Shown here in pieces: positions 44,644 to 53,328 of a stretch of 64,000 bases of DNA. A program made the position numbers and the translations under genes. The notes below the pieces were generated by a model that saw only the letters and a list, made by a program, of their open reading frames with translations, was not told where the DNA came from and made no database searches. Within the stretch, counting starts at the first letter, position 1, and each line of letters starts with the position of its first letter. Source of the DNA: Stenotrophomonas cyclobalanopsidis (GTDB taxonomy: Bacteria; Pseudomonadota; Gammaproteobacteria; Xanthomonadales; Xanthomonadaceae); assembly GCF_008710035.1 (NCBI RefSeq), contig NZ_VYKI01000007.1:111019-175018 (forward strand), written 5' to 3'.

Positions 44644-45546
44644 ATGTCGATCCATTCCATCGAACCGGCACCGGCACCGGTGCCGGGGCTCACGCGGCGC
44701 GAGGCGCTGCGCATGGCGCTCACCGGCAGCCTGGGCCTGGCGGCCGCAGGCATCCTGCCCGCCTTTGCCGCTGCCGCGCCCCTGAAGGGCCGGCTGAAGC
44801 ATTCCGTCGCCCGCTGGACCTTCCCGCAGTTGTCGGTGGCCCAGCTCTGCCAGACCGTGAAGGGCCTCGGCTTTGCCGCCATCGACCTGGTCGGCCCGGA
44901 GGACTGGCCGACGCTGAAGGCCCATGGCGTAGACAGCTCGATGTGCAACGGCGCGGAACTGAGCCTGACCAAGGGCTTCGCCGGCAGCGAGTTCCACGAT
45001 GAACTGGTGGCGCGTTACACGCGGCACATCGACCTGGTGGCCGACGCCGGCTATCGCAATCTCATCTGCTTCTCCGGCAACCGCAACGGCATGGACCCGC
45101 AGCAGGGCATGGCCAATGCCGAAGCCGGGCTCAAGCGCATCCTCGGCCATGCCGAGAAGCGCGGCGTGGTGCTGGTGATGGAGCTGCTGAACTCCCGCGT
45201 CGATCACGCCGACTATCTGTGCGACCACTCGGCCTGGGGCGTGGAACTGTGCAAGCGGCTCGGCTCGGACAACTTCGGCCTGCTCTACGACATCTACCAC
45301 ATGCAGATCATGGAGGGCGACATCATCGCCACCATCGGTCGGCACCATGCGTACTTCAAGCATTACCACACCGCAGGCGTGCCTGGCCGGCACGAGATCG
45401 GGGACCAGCAGGAACTGAACTATCCGGCCATCTGTCGCGCGATCCGCGACACCGGTTTTGATGGGTATCTGGCGCAGGAATTCATGCCTGCAGCGCCCGA
45501 TCCCGTTGGCTCATTGCGCGAGGCGATCCGTCTCTGCGACGTCTGA
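44644..45546 (+). CDS. Exported sugar isomerase-like (hydroxypyruvate isomerase family) TIM-barrel protein
   Basis: A 300-residue TIM-barrel protein of the xylose-isomerase-like/hydroxypyruvate isomerase family. The N-terminal TRREALRMALTGSLGLAAAG is a Tat signal with the twin arginine, so it is exported folded. Metal-site stretches are VLVMELLNSRVDH, LLYDIYHMQIMEGD and GYLAQEFMPA. It is the first gene of the rightward operon, after a GGGAGG ribosome site. The real substrate is probably a sugar intermediate of the 3-keto pathway (inference). Confidence 0.85.
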   Translation: MSIHSIEPAPAPVPGLTRREALRMALTGSLGLAAAGILPAFAAAAPLKGRLKHSVARWTFPQLSVAQLCQTVKGLGFAAIDLVGPEDWPTLKAHGVDSSMCNGAELSLTKGFAGSEFHDELVARYTRHIDLVADAGYRNLICFSGNRNGMDPQQGMANAEAGLKRILGHAEKRGVVLVMELLNSRVDHADYLCDHSAWGVELCKRLGSDNFGLLYDIYHMQIMEGDIIATIGRHHAYFKHYHTAGVPGRHEIGDQQELNYPAICRAIRDTGFDGYLAQEFMPAAPDPVGSLREAIRLCDV

Positions 45547-45573
45547 AACGATATCCACCCAGGTGATAGACCC

Positions 45574-47259
45574 ATGGCAGATAATCATTACGACGCCATC
45601 GTTGTTGGCTCGGGAATCAGTGGCGGTTGGGCGGCGAAGGAACTGACCGAAAAAGGTCTCAAGGTCCTGATGCTGGAACGCGGGCGCAACATCGAACACG
45701 TGAAGGACTACGTCAATGCGATGAAGGAACCGTGGGATTTCCCCCATCGCAACCGGCCGACCCAGGCGATGAAGGCGGCGTTCCCGGTGCTGATGCGCGA
45801 CTACGCGCTGGCCGAGAATCTCGAGGGCATGTGGGCCGACGAACAGGACTCGCCCTATATCGAGACCAAACGCTTCGACTGGTTCCGCGGCTACCACGTC
45901 GGTGGGCGTTCGCTGATGTGGGGCCGGCAGAGCTACCGCTTCTCCGATCTGGATTTCGAAGCCAACCTCAAGGACGGCATCGCCACCGACTGGCCGATCC
46001 GCTATGCCGACATCGCGCCGTGGTACGACCACGTGGAGAAATTCGCCGGCATCGCCGGCACGCGCGAAGGGCTGGACGTGCTGCCTGATGGCGAGTTCCT
46101 GCCGCCGATCCCGCTGAACATCGTCGAGAAGGACGTCGCCGCGCGGATCCAGAAAGCCTTTGGTGGCACGCGCCACATGATCCACTCGCGCACCGCCAAC
46201 ATCACCAAGCCGATGCCGGAGCAGGGCCGGGTCAACTGCCAGTACCGCAACAAGTGCATCCTCGGCTGCCCCTTCGGCGCCTACTTCTCGACCCAGGCGG
46301 CAACCCTGCCGGCGGCGATGAAGACTGGCAACCTGACGCTGCGGCCGTTCTCGATCGTCAAGGAAGTGCTCTACGACAAGGACCGCAAGCGTGCGCGCGG
46401 CGTGGAGGTCATCGACGCCGAGACCGGCCAGACCTACGAGTACACGGCCAAGGTCATCTTCCTCAATGCGTCGTCGTTCAATTCGACCTGGCTGCTGATG
46501 AACTCGGCCACCGATGTCTGGGAAGGCGGGCTGGGCTCGTCGTCCGGCGAGCTCGGGCACAACGTGATGGACCATCACTTCGGCGCAGGCGCGTCCGGCC
46601 GGGTGGAAGGCTACGACGACAAGTACTACTTCGGCCGTCGTCCCTGCGGTTTCTATATCCCGCGCTTCCGCAACGTGGCGGCGGACAAGCGCGGCTATCT
46701 GCGCGGGTTCGGCTACCAGGGCGGTGCCAGCCGCAACGGCTGGTCACGCGAGATTGCCGAGCTGAACATCGGTGCCGACCTGAAGGAGGCGCTGAGCCTG
46801 CCCGGTGACTGGCGCATCGGCATGACCGGTTTCGGCGAAATGCTGCCCCACCACGACAACACCATCCGCCTGGACCACGAGCGCAAGGACAAGTGGGGGC
46901 TGCCGGTGCTGGCCATGGACGTCGCCATGCGCGAGAACGAGAAGGCGATGCGCAAGGACATGGCGGCCGATGCGGCGGAGATGCTGGAAGCCGCCGGCGT
47001 CAAGGACGTGGAGATGCACGACAACGACTATGCGCCGGGCAAGGGCATCCACGAAATGGGCACCGCGCGGATGGGACGTGATCGGAAGAGCTCGATCCTC
47101 AATGCCAACAACCAGGTCTGGGACGCGCCCAACGTCTATGTCACCGACGGTGCGTGCATGACCTCCAGTGCCTGCGTGAATCCGTCGCTGACCTACATGG
47201 CGCTGACCGCACGCGCCGCCGACCATGCCGTGCGCGAACTGAAAGCGGGGAACCTGTGA
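45574..47259 (+). CDS. GMC-family FAD oxidoreductase (probable glucoside 3-dehydrogenase large subunit)
   Basis: A 561-residue flavoprotein. The FAD dinucleotide fold is AIVVGSGISGGWAAKEL at residues 8-24 and the catalytic histidine region is GIHEMGTARMG. Three cysteines, C222, C228 and C232 (CX5CX3C), resemble the place where the FAD-dependent glucose/glucoside dehydrogenases bind an Fe-S cluster. It has no signal peptide and is probably exported together with the Tat-targeted small subunit encoded next, as known for gluconate 2-dehydrogenase-type enzymes. The stop overlaps the next start (TGATG). Confidence 0.9.
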   Translation: MADNHYDAIVVGSGISGGWAAKELTEKGLKVLMLERGRNIEHVKDYVNAMKEPWDFPHRNRPTQAMKAAFPVLMRDYALAENLEGMWADEQDSPYIETKRFDWFRGYHVGGRSLMWGRQSYRFSDLDFEANLKDGIATDWPIRYADIAPWYDHVEKFAGIAGTREGLDVLPDGEFLPPIPLNIVEKDVAARIQKAFGGTRHMIHSRTANITKPMPEQGRVNCQYRNKCILGCPFGAYFSTQAATLPAAMKTGNLTLRPFSIVKEVLYDKDRKRARGVEVIDAETGQTYEYTAKVIFLNASSFNSTWLLMNSATDVWEGGLGSSSGELGHNVMDHHFGAGASGRVEGYDDKYYFGRRPCGFYIPRFRNVAADKRGYLRGFGYQGGASRNGWSREIAELNIGADLKEALSLPGDWRIGMTGFGEMLPHHDNTIRLDHERKDKWGLPVLAMDVAMRENEKAMRKDMAADAAEMLEAAGVKDVEMHDNDYAPGKGIHEMGTARMGRDRKSSILNANNQVWDAPNVYVTDGACMTSSACVNPSLTYMALTARAADHAVRELKAGNL

Positions 47260-47840
47260 TGGATCGTCGTGAACTGCTGAAGATGATCTTCGCCGCCACC
47301 GGCGCGGCGATGATCGGCCTGCCGGCGCTGGCCAGTGCCAAGCCGCCGGCTGCGCCGCCAGGCGCTGGCTTCTCCGAGGCCGAGATCGCCACGCTTGATG
47401 AAATCGCCGAGACCATCCTGCCGCGCACCCGCACCCCCGGCGCGAAGGACGCGGCCACGGGCGCCTTCATGGCGCGGTTCGTGACCGACTGCTACACCGC
47501 CCGGCAGCAGGCGACGTTCCGTGCCGGCCTGGCCGACATCGACAAACGCGCCGGCGGAAGCTTCGTGGCCCTTGCGCCCGATGCGCGCAGCGAACTGCTG
47601 CGCAGGCTGGATGCCGAGGCCCGCAAGCGCGCGGTCGAGGTGAGCGAGACCGGCACTGGGACCGTGGAAGCGGCAAAGGCGATGCCGCATCCGTTCACCA
47701 TGATCAAGCAGTTGGCCATCTTCGGCTTCTTCACCTCGAAACAGGGCGCGACCGAAGTGCTGAAGTACGTCGCCGTGCCCGGACGCTACGATGGCGACAT
47801 GGCCTATGTGCCTGGCACGCCGGCCTGGGCCACCAGCTGA
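47259..47840 (+). CDS. Gluconate 2-dehydrogenase subunit 3-like protein with Tat signal
   Basis: A 193-residue small subunit, beginning MDRRELLKMIFAATGAAMIGLPALASA, a Tat signal. The rest (FSEAEIATLDEIAETILPRTRTPGAKDA... FGFFTSKQGATEVLKY) matches the gluconate 2-dehydrogenase subunit 3 family. It probably carries the GMC subunit across the membrane and helps fold it. Coupled by one-base overlap to the GMC gene, it ends at the start of the DUF1080 gene. Confidence 0.9.
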   Translation: MDRRELLKMIFAATGAAMIGLPALASAKPPAAPPGAGFSEAEIATLDEIAETILPRTRTPGAKDAATGAFMARFVTDCYTARQQATFRAGLADIDKRAGGSFVALAPDARSELLRRLDAEARKRAVEVSETGTGTVEAAKAMPHPFTMIKQLAIFGFFTSKQGATEVLKYVAVPGRYDGDMAYVPGTPAWATS

Positions 47841-47854
47841 TGGAGTGCGACAGG

Positions 47855-48589
47855 ATGATCAGACCTTTCTTGGTGGCCGCGGGCGTGCTGGCGGCGGGGC
47901 CGGTGTTTGCGCAGGCCGGTCCCGAGCGTGATCCGGCAAAGACCGAGGTATGGGCGCCGGTGGCGGACGTCGCCACGCCGGCCGGCACTGCGCCGTCGGA
48001 CGCCATCGTGCTGTTCGATGGCAAGGACGCGTCCGCCTGGGAGGCGGAGCAGGGCGGGCGCGTGCCGTGGACGGTGGCCGACGGCGCGATGACCGTGGTG
48101 CCGGGCAGCAAGGGCATCCGCACCCGGCAGCGTTTCTGCGACATGCAGCTGCACGTGGAGTGGCGCACGCCGACCGATACCAAGGGCTTCGACGGCCAGA
48201 ACCGCGGCAACAGCGGCATCTTCCTGCAGGAGCTGTATGAGCTGCAGGTGCTCGACAGCCACGGCAACCCGACCTACGCCAACGGCCAGGCCGGCTCGAT
48301 CTACAAGCAGGCCATGCCGCTGGTGAATGCCTCGCGTGCGCCCGGCCAGTGGCAGGCCTACGACATCATCTGGAAGGCGCCGCGGTTCTCCGCCGGTGGC
48401 GGGCTGACCTCGCCGGCGCGCATCACCGTGCTGCACAACGGCGTGCTGGTGCAGGACGACACCGTGCTGGCGGGCCGGACCGAGTACATCGGCGCGCCGT
48501 CGTACTCACCGCATGGCTGCGCGCCGCTGTACCTGCAGGAGCATGCCTCCAAGGTCAGCTACCGCAACATCTGGGTGCGCGAGCTGTAA
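47855..48589 (+). CDS. DUF1080 protein (3-keto-disaccharide hydrolase family), exported
   Basis: A 244-residue exported protein with signal peptide MIRPFLVAAGVLAAGPVFAQA and a lectin-like DUF1080 domain (IVLFDGKDASAWEAEQGG, then FDGQNRGNSGIFLQELYELQVLDSHG). The domain is named for 3-keto-glycoside hydrolysis. I start at 47855 because GGAG lies nine bases upstream; the ATG at 47840, overlapping the previous stop, would add MECDR. It is the last gene of the rightward operon and ends nine bases before the convergent cytochrome gene. Confidence 0.88.
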   Translation: MIRPFLVAAGVLAAGPVFAQAGPERDPAKTEVWAPVADVATPAGTAPSDAIVLFDGKDASAWEAEQGGRVPWTVADGAMTVVPGSKGIRTRQRFCDMQLHVEWRTPTDTKGFDGQNRGNSGIFLQELYELQVLDSHGNPTYANGQAGSIYKQAMPLVNASRAPGQWQAYDIIWKAPRFSAGGGLTSPARITVLHNGVLVQDDTVLAGRTEYIGAPSYSPHGCAPLYLQEHASKVSYRNIWVREL

Positions 48590-48598
48590 CGCTCGCGC

Positions 48599-48895
48599 CT
48601 ACTTCGCCAGGTAGCTGGCGAGGTCATCGATCTCCTGCGCCGACAGCTGGGAGAAGGGCGGCATCAGCCCGCCGCCCTTGCTGATCTTTTCCTTGATCTG
48701 TGCCGGCGGCAGGCGCTTGCCGATGTCGGTGAGCGCGGGGAATGCGCCGGGCACGCCGGCACGATCGGCGCCGTGGCAGGCCACGCAGTTCGTCGCGTAC
48801 AGCTTGGCCCCGGCAGCAGGATCTTCCTTGGACCACGCCGGCAGCGCATGGGTCGCCGCGCACAGGGTCAGGGCCAGGGTCAGGACAGTTTTCAA
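48599..48895 (-). CDS. Periplasmic class I c-type cytochrome
   Basis: A 98-residue cytochrome with signal peptide (MKTVLTLALTLCAATHALPAWS). Heme is held by C37-X-X-C40-H41 (CVACH), and the sixth ligand is probably M78 (GGLMPPF). It is likely to accept electrons from the GMC dehydrogenase encoded across the convergent junction, as the cytochrome partner does in glucoside 3-dehydrogenases (inference). It is the last gene of the leftward operon. Confidence 0.92.
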   Translation of the reverse strand: MKTVLTLALTLCAATHALPAWSKEDPAAGAKLYATNCVACHGADRAGVPGAFPALTDIGKRLPPAQIKEKISKGGGLMPPFSQLSAQEIDDLASYLAK

Positions 48896-48913
48896 ACGAA
48901 GCTCCTTGGCGGG

Positions 48914-49780
48914 CTAGCGCGAAGCGCGGGCGGGCAGGCTGACGGTCAGGTGTTCACGCAGGTAGTCGGCGCCGGTCTGGATCACCTTGGCCGGGTCACG
49001 CGGCTGGTCGTGCTCGACGATGTACCACGTCACGCCCGCACGGGCGGCAGCCGGCAGGATCGCGTTCCAGTCGAGCACGCCCTGGCCGACGGCGGCGAAT
49101 CCGCCTTCGTCTTCGGCCTGGCCCTTGGGCGCGTTGTCCTTGGCATGCACCGCGAACAGGCGGCCGCGGAACTTGCCCAGCATCACCACGGGGTCGTGGC
49201 CGGAGCGGGCCACCCAGGCCAGGTCCAGCTCGGTCTGCAGGTTCGGGCCGGCGGCTTCGAACAGCAGCTCCAAGCCGGTGCGCCCATCGACGTCGACCAG
49301 CTCGAAGTCATGGTTGTGGTAGGCCAGGCGCATGCCCTTGGCACGCACTCGTTCGGAGATGCCGCCCAGTTCCTTGCCCAGCGCGGCCCAGCCGGCGGCA
49401 TCTTTCGGCCGATCCTTGCTGTCCAGGTAGGGCACCACCAGCGTGGTGTTGCCGATGGCACGGTTGAAGGCCACGACCTTGTCGAGATCGTTGCGCAGGT
49501 CGGCCAGTGCCGTGTGCGAGGAAATCGCCTTGATGCCGTACTTGTCGAGCAGCTGCTTGAGTTCGGCCGCGCTGACGTCCTGCGTGCCGACGGTTTCCAC
49601 CGCGTGCACGCCTGCGTCGTGGACGATCTTCAGCTGCTGGTCGAGCGTGCCGGCGTTGCGCAGCGTGTACATCTGCACCGCGATGGGCTTCTGTGCGCCG
49701 TCGGTTTCCGCAGCGAAGGCGGGCAGAGCGGCGAACAGCAGCAGTGCGGCGGTGGCGATCCTGCGTGTTGGAGCCTTCAT
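48914..49780 (-). CDS. Exported TIM-barrel sugar phosphate isomerase/epimerase-like protein
   Basis: A 288-residue protein with signal peptide MKAPTRRIATAALLLFAALPAFA and a xylose-isomerase-like TIM barrel (AVQMYTLRNAG, then LAYHNHDFELVDVDGRTG and FAVHAKDNAPKG). The HNHDFE stretch supplies metal ligands. Its place beside Gfo/Idh/MocA and DUF1080 genes suggests action on a keto-sugar in the periplasm. I start at MKAPTRR; the longer frame is not coding-like. Confidence 0.85.
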   Translation of the reverse strand: MKAPTRRIATAALLLFAALPAFAAETDGAQKPIAVQMYTLRNAGTLDQQLKIVHDAGVHAVETVGTQDVSAAELKQLLDKYGIKAISSHTALADLRNDLDKVVAFNRAIGNTTLVVPYLDSKDRPKDAAGWAALGKELGGISERVRAKGMRLAYHNHDFELVDVDGRTGLELLFEAAGPNLQTELDLAWVARSGHDPVVMLGKFRGRLFAVHAKDNAPKGQAEDEGGFAAVGQGVLDWNAILPAAARAGVTWYIVEHDQPRDPAKVIQTGADYLREHLTVSLPARASR

Positions 49781-49799
49781 CCGTACATCCTCCAAGGAT

Positions 49800-50924
49800 T
49801 CATTCGAGGGTGGTCCAGGCGCGCGACCTGGCTGATGCGATGACGCGGTCGACGATCCGCGCCGAGCGCAGGCCGTCTTCGAAGGTGGGCAGGCCCTGCG
49901 GCGTCTCACCGTCGATGGCGCGATAGGTGTCGGCGACGAAGGCCTCGAAGCACTGCGCGTAGCCCTGCGCATGGCCTGGCGGCAATGTCGACAGACGACG
50001 CTGTTCGGCACTGCCGGCGCCGGGTCCGCGCACGAAGGTTTCTTCGCGCTGGTCGGGTCGGCCGATCCACAGCCGCTCGGGGTCTTCCTGGTTGAACGCT
50101 ACGCTGGCCTTGGCGCCATCGATCTCGAACCAGAGCCGGTTGTGCCGCCCCGCCGAGACCTGGCTGACGGTCAGTGACGCCAATGTGCCGGCACTGGTGC
50201 GGAACATCGCCATGGCCACGTCTTCGCTGGACACCGCCTGCGTGGCACCGCCCGCGGCGGGTGTGCTGAAACTCTGCGCGCCCTCGGCGCTGCGCTCGGC
50301 GATCACCGTGGCGAAGGCCGCGCTGACCTCGGTGAAGCGCTCGCCGCTGACCCATTCCACCAGGTCGCACCAGTGCGAGCCGATGTCCGCGAACACGCGC
50401 GAGGTGCCGCCCAGTACCGGGTCGACGCGCCAGTTGTTGCTGGCCGGGTCGAGCAGCCAATCCTGCAGGTAGCTGCCGTGGATGAGATGCAGGGGCCCGA
50501 GGTCTCCGGCCGCGATGCGTGCGCGGGCCTCGCGGACCACCGGGTGGTAGCGGTAGACGAAGGGCACCGTGGCGACCAGACCGCTGGATGCGGCCAGCGA
50601 TGCCAGCGCCTGAGCATCGTCGAGGGTCGTGGCCAGCGGCTTCTCGCAGATCACGTGCTTGCCCGCTTCCAGCGCGGCCTGCGCCATCGGCCGGTGCAGG
50701 TGGTTGGGCGTGCACACATGGACCACCTGGACCTGCGGATCGGCCACGACCTCGTCGATATCGCGGTAAGCGCGCGGCACATTCCACGCCTGCGCCACCG
50801 CCTGCGCGCGCTGCGGAGAAGACGCGGCCACGCCGCGCACCTCGGCCCCGGCGAGCAGGGCGGCGCGGCGGTGCACCGCGGCGATCATCCCGGTACCGAC
50901 AATGGCAATTTCCAGCTTTCGCAT
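49800..50924 (-). CDS. Gfo/Idh/MocA-family NAD(P)-dependent sugar dehydrogenase
   Basis: A 374-residue oxidoreductase. The Rossmann motif is IAIVGTGMIAAVHRRA at residues 6-21 and the family ICEKPLA lysine/proline motif lies at about residue 93-99. The C-terminal domain is the usual GFO_IDH_MocA beta-sheet. There is no signal peptide, so it is cytoplasmic. It probably oxidises or reduces a sugar intermediate of this locus. It lies 12 bp after the MFS gene and belongs to the same leftward operon. Confidence 0.9.
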   Translation of the reverse strand: MRKLEIAIVGTGMIAAVHRRAALLAGAEVRGVAASSPQRAQAVAQAWNVPRAYRDIDEVVADPQVQVVHVCTPNHLHRPMAQAALEAGKHVICEKPLATTLDDAQALASLAASSGLVATVPFVYRYHPVVREARARIAAGDLGPLHLIHGSYLQDWLLDPASNNWRVDPVLGGTSRVFADIGSHWCDLVEWVSGERFTEVSAAFATVIAERSAEGAQSFSTPAAGGATQAVSSEDVAMAMFRTSAGTLASLTVSQVSAGRHNRLWFEIDGAKASVAFNQEDPERLWIGRPDQREETFVRGPGAGSAEQRRLSTLPPGHAQGYAQCFEAFVADTYRAIDGETPQGLPTFEDGLRSARIVDRVIASARSRAWTTLE

Positions 50925-50935
50925 CGGCGTTGGTC

Positions 50936-52153
50936 TCAGCGGGTCGTGGCTGCGGTGGCGGCGGCGGGGCGGTCGCGGAACAGCAGCAGGAAGGCGATCA
51001 GCACGACCAGCGCAACGCCGGCCGGGAACAGCCAGATCTGCTGCCAGTCCGGCCCTGCGGCCGTGGTGTAGTGCTCCACCACTGCGCCGGACAGGAAGGT
51101 GCCGATCAGCATGCCCACGCCGTAGGTGGCCAGGGTGATGAAGCCCTGCGCGCTGCTGCGTGCATCAGGTCCCGCATGTGCATCGGTGTAGATCTGCCCG
51201 GTGACGAAGAAGAAGTCGTAGCAGATGCCATGCAGCACGATGCCGATCACCAGCAGCGAGAAGCCGCCGCCGGCATCACCGAAGGCGAACAGCGCATAGC
51301 GCACCACCCACGCGGCCATGCCGACCGCCAGCATGGTCTTCACCCCCAGCCGCACGAACAGGAACGGCATCGCCAGCATCAGCAGCACTTCGGACACCTG
51401 GCCCAGCGACTGCAGCCCGGCCGCGCCGCGCACGCCCAGGTCGTTGAGGTAGGGGTTGGTGAAGTTGTAGTAGAAGGACAGCGGGATGCAGATGGCGATG
51501 GAGGCCAGGAAGAACACCAGGTAGGCGCGCGACTTCAGCAGGCGCAGCGAATCCAGGCCGAGGATCTGCCCGAGCCCGGCGTCGCGCTGCTTCGCCAATG
51601 GCGGCGTGTGCGGCAGGGTGAAGGCATACAGGCCCAGCAGCAGCGAGGCCGCCGCCGCCATCCGGAAGGTGAGTTCAAGCCGGTGTGCCTGTTCCCAGCC
51701 CAGCCAGCCGATCAGCACGCCGGCGATGATCCAGCCGATGCTGCCGGCCACCCGCACCAGCGGGAACTGTTTTTCAGGCGACTGCATGTGCCGCATCGCC
51801 ACGCTGTTGGCCAGCGCCAGTGTCGGCATGAACAGCAGCATGTAGCCCATCACGCAGGCCGAGAACATGCTGAAGCTGGTCGCGGTGGAGGCCAGCCACA
51901 TCAGCACCGCGCCGGCCAGGTGCAGCACCGCCAGGATGCGCTGCGCGGCGAAGTAGCGGTCCGCGATCAGGCCGACCAGGAAGGGGGCGACGATCGCGCC
52001 GATGGACTGGCTGAGGAAGGCCGTGGCCACCTGGCTGGCGCTGGCCTGCAGCGGGCCCTGCACCAGGTAGGTGCCGAGGGTGACGAACCACGCCCCCCAG
52101 ATGAAGAACTGCAGAAACATCATCGCGCCCAAGCGCGACATGGCGTGCGTCAT
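50936..52153 (-). CDS. MFS permease, nucleoside:H+ symporter-like
   Basis: A 405-residue twelve-helix transporter resembling the NupG/XapB group (MTHAMSRLGAMMFLQFFIWGAWFVTLGTYL). In the MFS locus context it is more likely a sugar or 3-keto-sugar carrier than a nucleoside carrier, since several such genes sit in 3-keto-glycoside clusters (inference). It is flanked by the Gfo/Idh/MocA and isomerase genes. Confidence 0.85.
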   Translation of the reverse strand: MTHAMSRLGAMMFLQFFIWGAWFVTLGTYLVQGPLQASASQVATAFLSQSIGAIVAPFLVGLIADRYFAAQRILAVLHLAGAVLMWLASTATSFSMFSACVMGYMLLFMPTLALANSVAMRHMQSPEKQFPLVRVAGSIGWIIAGVLIGWLGWEQAHRLELTFRMAAAASLLLGLYAFTLPHTPPLAKQRDAGLGQILGLDSLRLLKSRAYLVFFLASIAICIPLSFYYNFTNPYLNDLGVRGAAGLQSLGQVSEVLLMLAMPFLFVRLGVKTMLAVGMAAWVVRYALFAFGDAGGGFSLLVIGIVLHGICYDFFFVTGQIYTDAHAGPDARSSAQGFITLATYGVGMLIGTFLSGAVVEHYTTAAGPDWQQIWLFPAGVALVVLIAFLLLFRDRPAAATAATTR

Positions 52154-52180
52154 GGCTTGCCCTCCCGGGGCGGTGTCAGC

Positions 52181-53233
52181 TCAGAGTCCCAGCATGCGGT
52201 GCAGTGATGTGGCGTCGGTGCCACTGTCAGCGAAATCGTCGAAGGCGCGCTCGGTCACCCGGATGATGTGGTCGCGGATGAAGGCGGCGCCCTCCCGTGC
52301 GCCGTCTTCGGGGTGCTTCAGGCAGCACTCCCATTCCAGGACCGCCCAGCCGGGAAAGTCGTACTGCGCGAACTTCGAGAAGATGCCCTTGAAGTCGACC
52401 TGTCCATCGCCGAGCGAACGGAACCGGCCCGGCCGATCGATCCAGTCCTGGTAGCCGCCATAGACACCGCTGCGGGCACTGGCGTGGTACTCCGCGTCCT
52501 TGACGTGGAAGATGCCGATGCGCGCGTGGTAGCGGTCGATGAATCCGAGGTAGTCCATCTGCTGCAGCAGCAGGTGGCTGGGGTCGTAGAGGATCTTCGC
52601 GCGCGGATGATGGCCGACCACCTCGAGGAAGCGCTCGAAGGTCGCGCCGTCGTGCAGGTCTTCGCCCGGGTGGATCTCGAAGCACAGGTCGACGCCGCAG
52701 TCGTCGAACGCATCGAGGATCGGGCGCCAGCGGCGGCCCAGTTCGGCGAAGGCTTCTTCGACCAGGCCTGGCGGGCGCTGCGGCCAGGGGTACATGTAGG
52801 GCCAGGCCAGTGCGCCGGAGAAGGTGGCGTGTGCAGCCAGCCCCAGGCGCTGGCTGGCCTTGGCGGCCAGCTTCAGCTGATCCACGGCCCAGGCTTGGCG
52901 GGCGGCAGGATCGCCGCGCTTGTCTGCCGGGGCGAAACCGTCAAACAGGCTGTCATAGGCCGGGTGCACCGCGACCAGTTGTCCCTGCAGGTGGGTCGAC
53001 AGTTCGGTGATCTGCACGCCGTGCCCGGCCAGCATCCCGGCCACGTCGTCGCAGTAGGTCTGGCTGCGCGCCGCCTCGGCCAGGTCGAACAGGTGAGGCG
53101 CAGTGGCGGGCACTTGTACGCCAGAATAGCCCAGCCCCGCGGCCCATACGGCCAGCGTGTCCAGCCGATCAAAAGGAGCCTTGTCGCCGATGAACTGCGC
53201 CAGGAAAAGCGCCGGACCCTTAAGCGTCCTCAC
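52181..53233 (-). CDS. Sugar phosphate isomerase/epimerase-family TIM-barrel protein
   Basis: A 350-residue cytoplasmic TIM-barrel protein. Metal ligand stretches are CFEIHPGEDLHDG, ILYDPSHLLLQQMDY, IGIFHVKDAEYH and AVLEWECCLKHPEDG. I choose the GTG at 53233 (VRTLKGPALF), which has GAGGG upstream; the ATG at 53254 would put the start codon inside the operator palindrome. It is the first gene of the leftward operon. Confidence 0.85.
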   Translation of the reverse strand: MRTLKGPALFLAQFIGDKAPFDRLDTLAVWAAGLGYSGVQVPATAPHLFDLAEAARSQTYCDDVAGMLAGHGVQITELSTHLQGQLVAVHPAYDSLFDGFAPADKRGDPAARQAWAVDQLKLAAKASQRLGLAAHATFSGALAWPYMYPWPQRPPGLVEEAFAELGRRWRPILDAFDDCGVDLCFEIHPGEDLHDGATFERFLEVVGHHPRAKILYDPSHLLLQQMDYLGFIDRYHARIGIFHVKDAEYHASARSGVYGGYQDWIDRPGRFRSLGDGQVDFKGIFSKFAQYDFPGWAVLEWECCLKHPEDGAREGAAFIRDHIIRVTERAFDDFADSGTDATSLHRMLGL

Positions 53234-53249
53234 GTTGATTCGCCCTCGA

Positions 53250-53263
53250 TGCAATCGATTGCA
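53250..53263. promoter_or_regulatory. Putative LacI-type operator between the leftward operon and the LacI gene
   Basis: TGCAATCGATTGCA, identical to the site at 44582. It lies 17 bp before the isomerase GTG and 65 bp before the LacI-family ATG, so it could control both and be autoregulatory. Confidence 0.8.
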
Positions 53264-53328
53264 TTACCCTAGCATGGGCTTTCCGCAGGTCCGTTGTGCA
53301 GTGCACAGCGGCAACAGGAGCTAGGACC

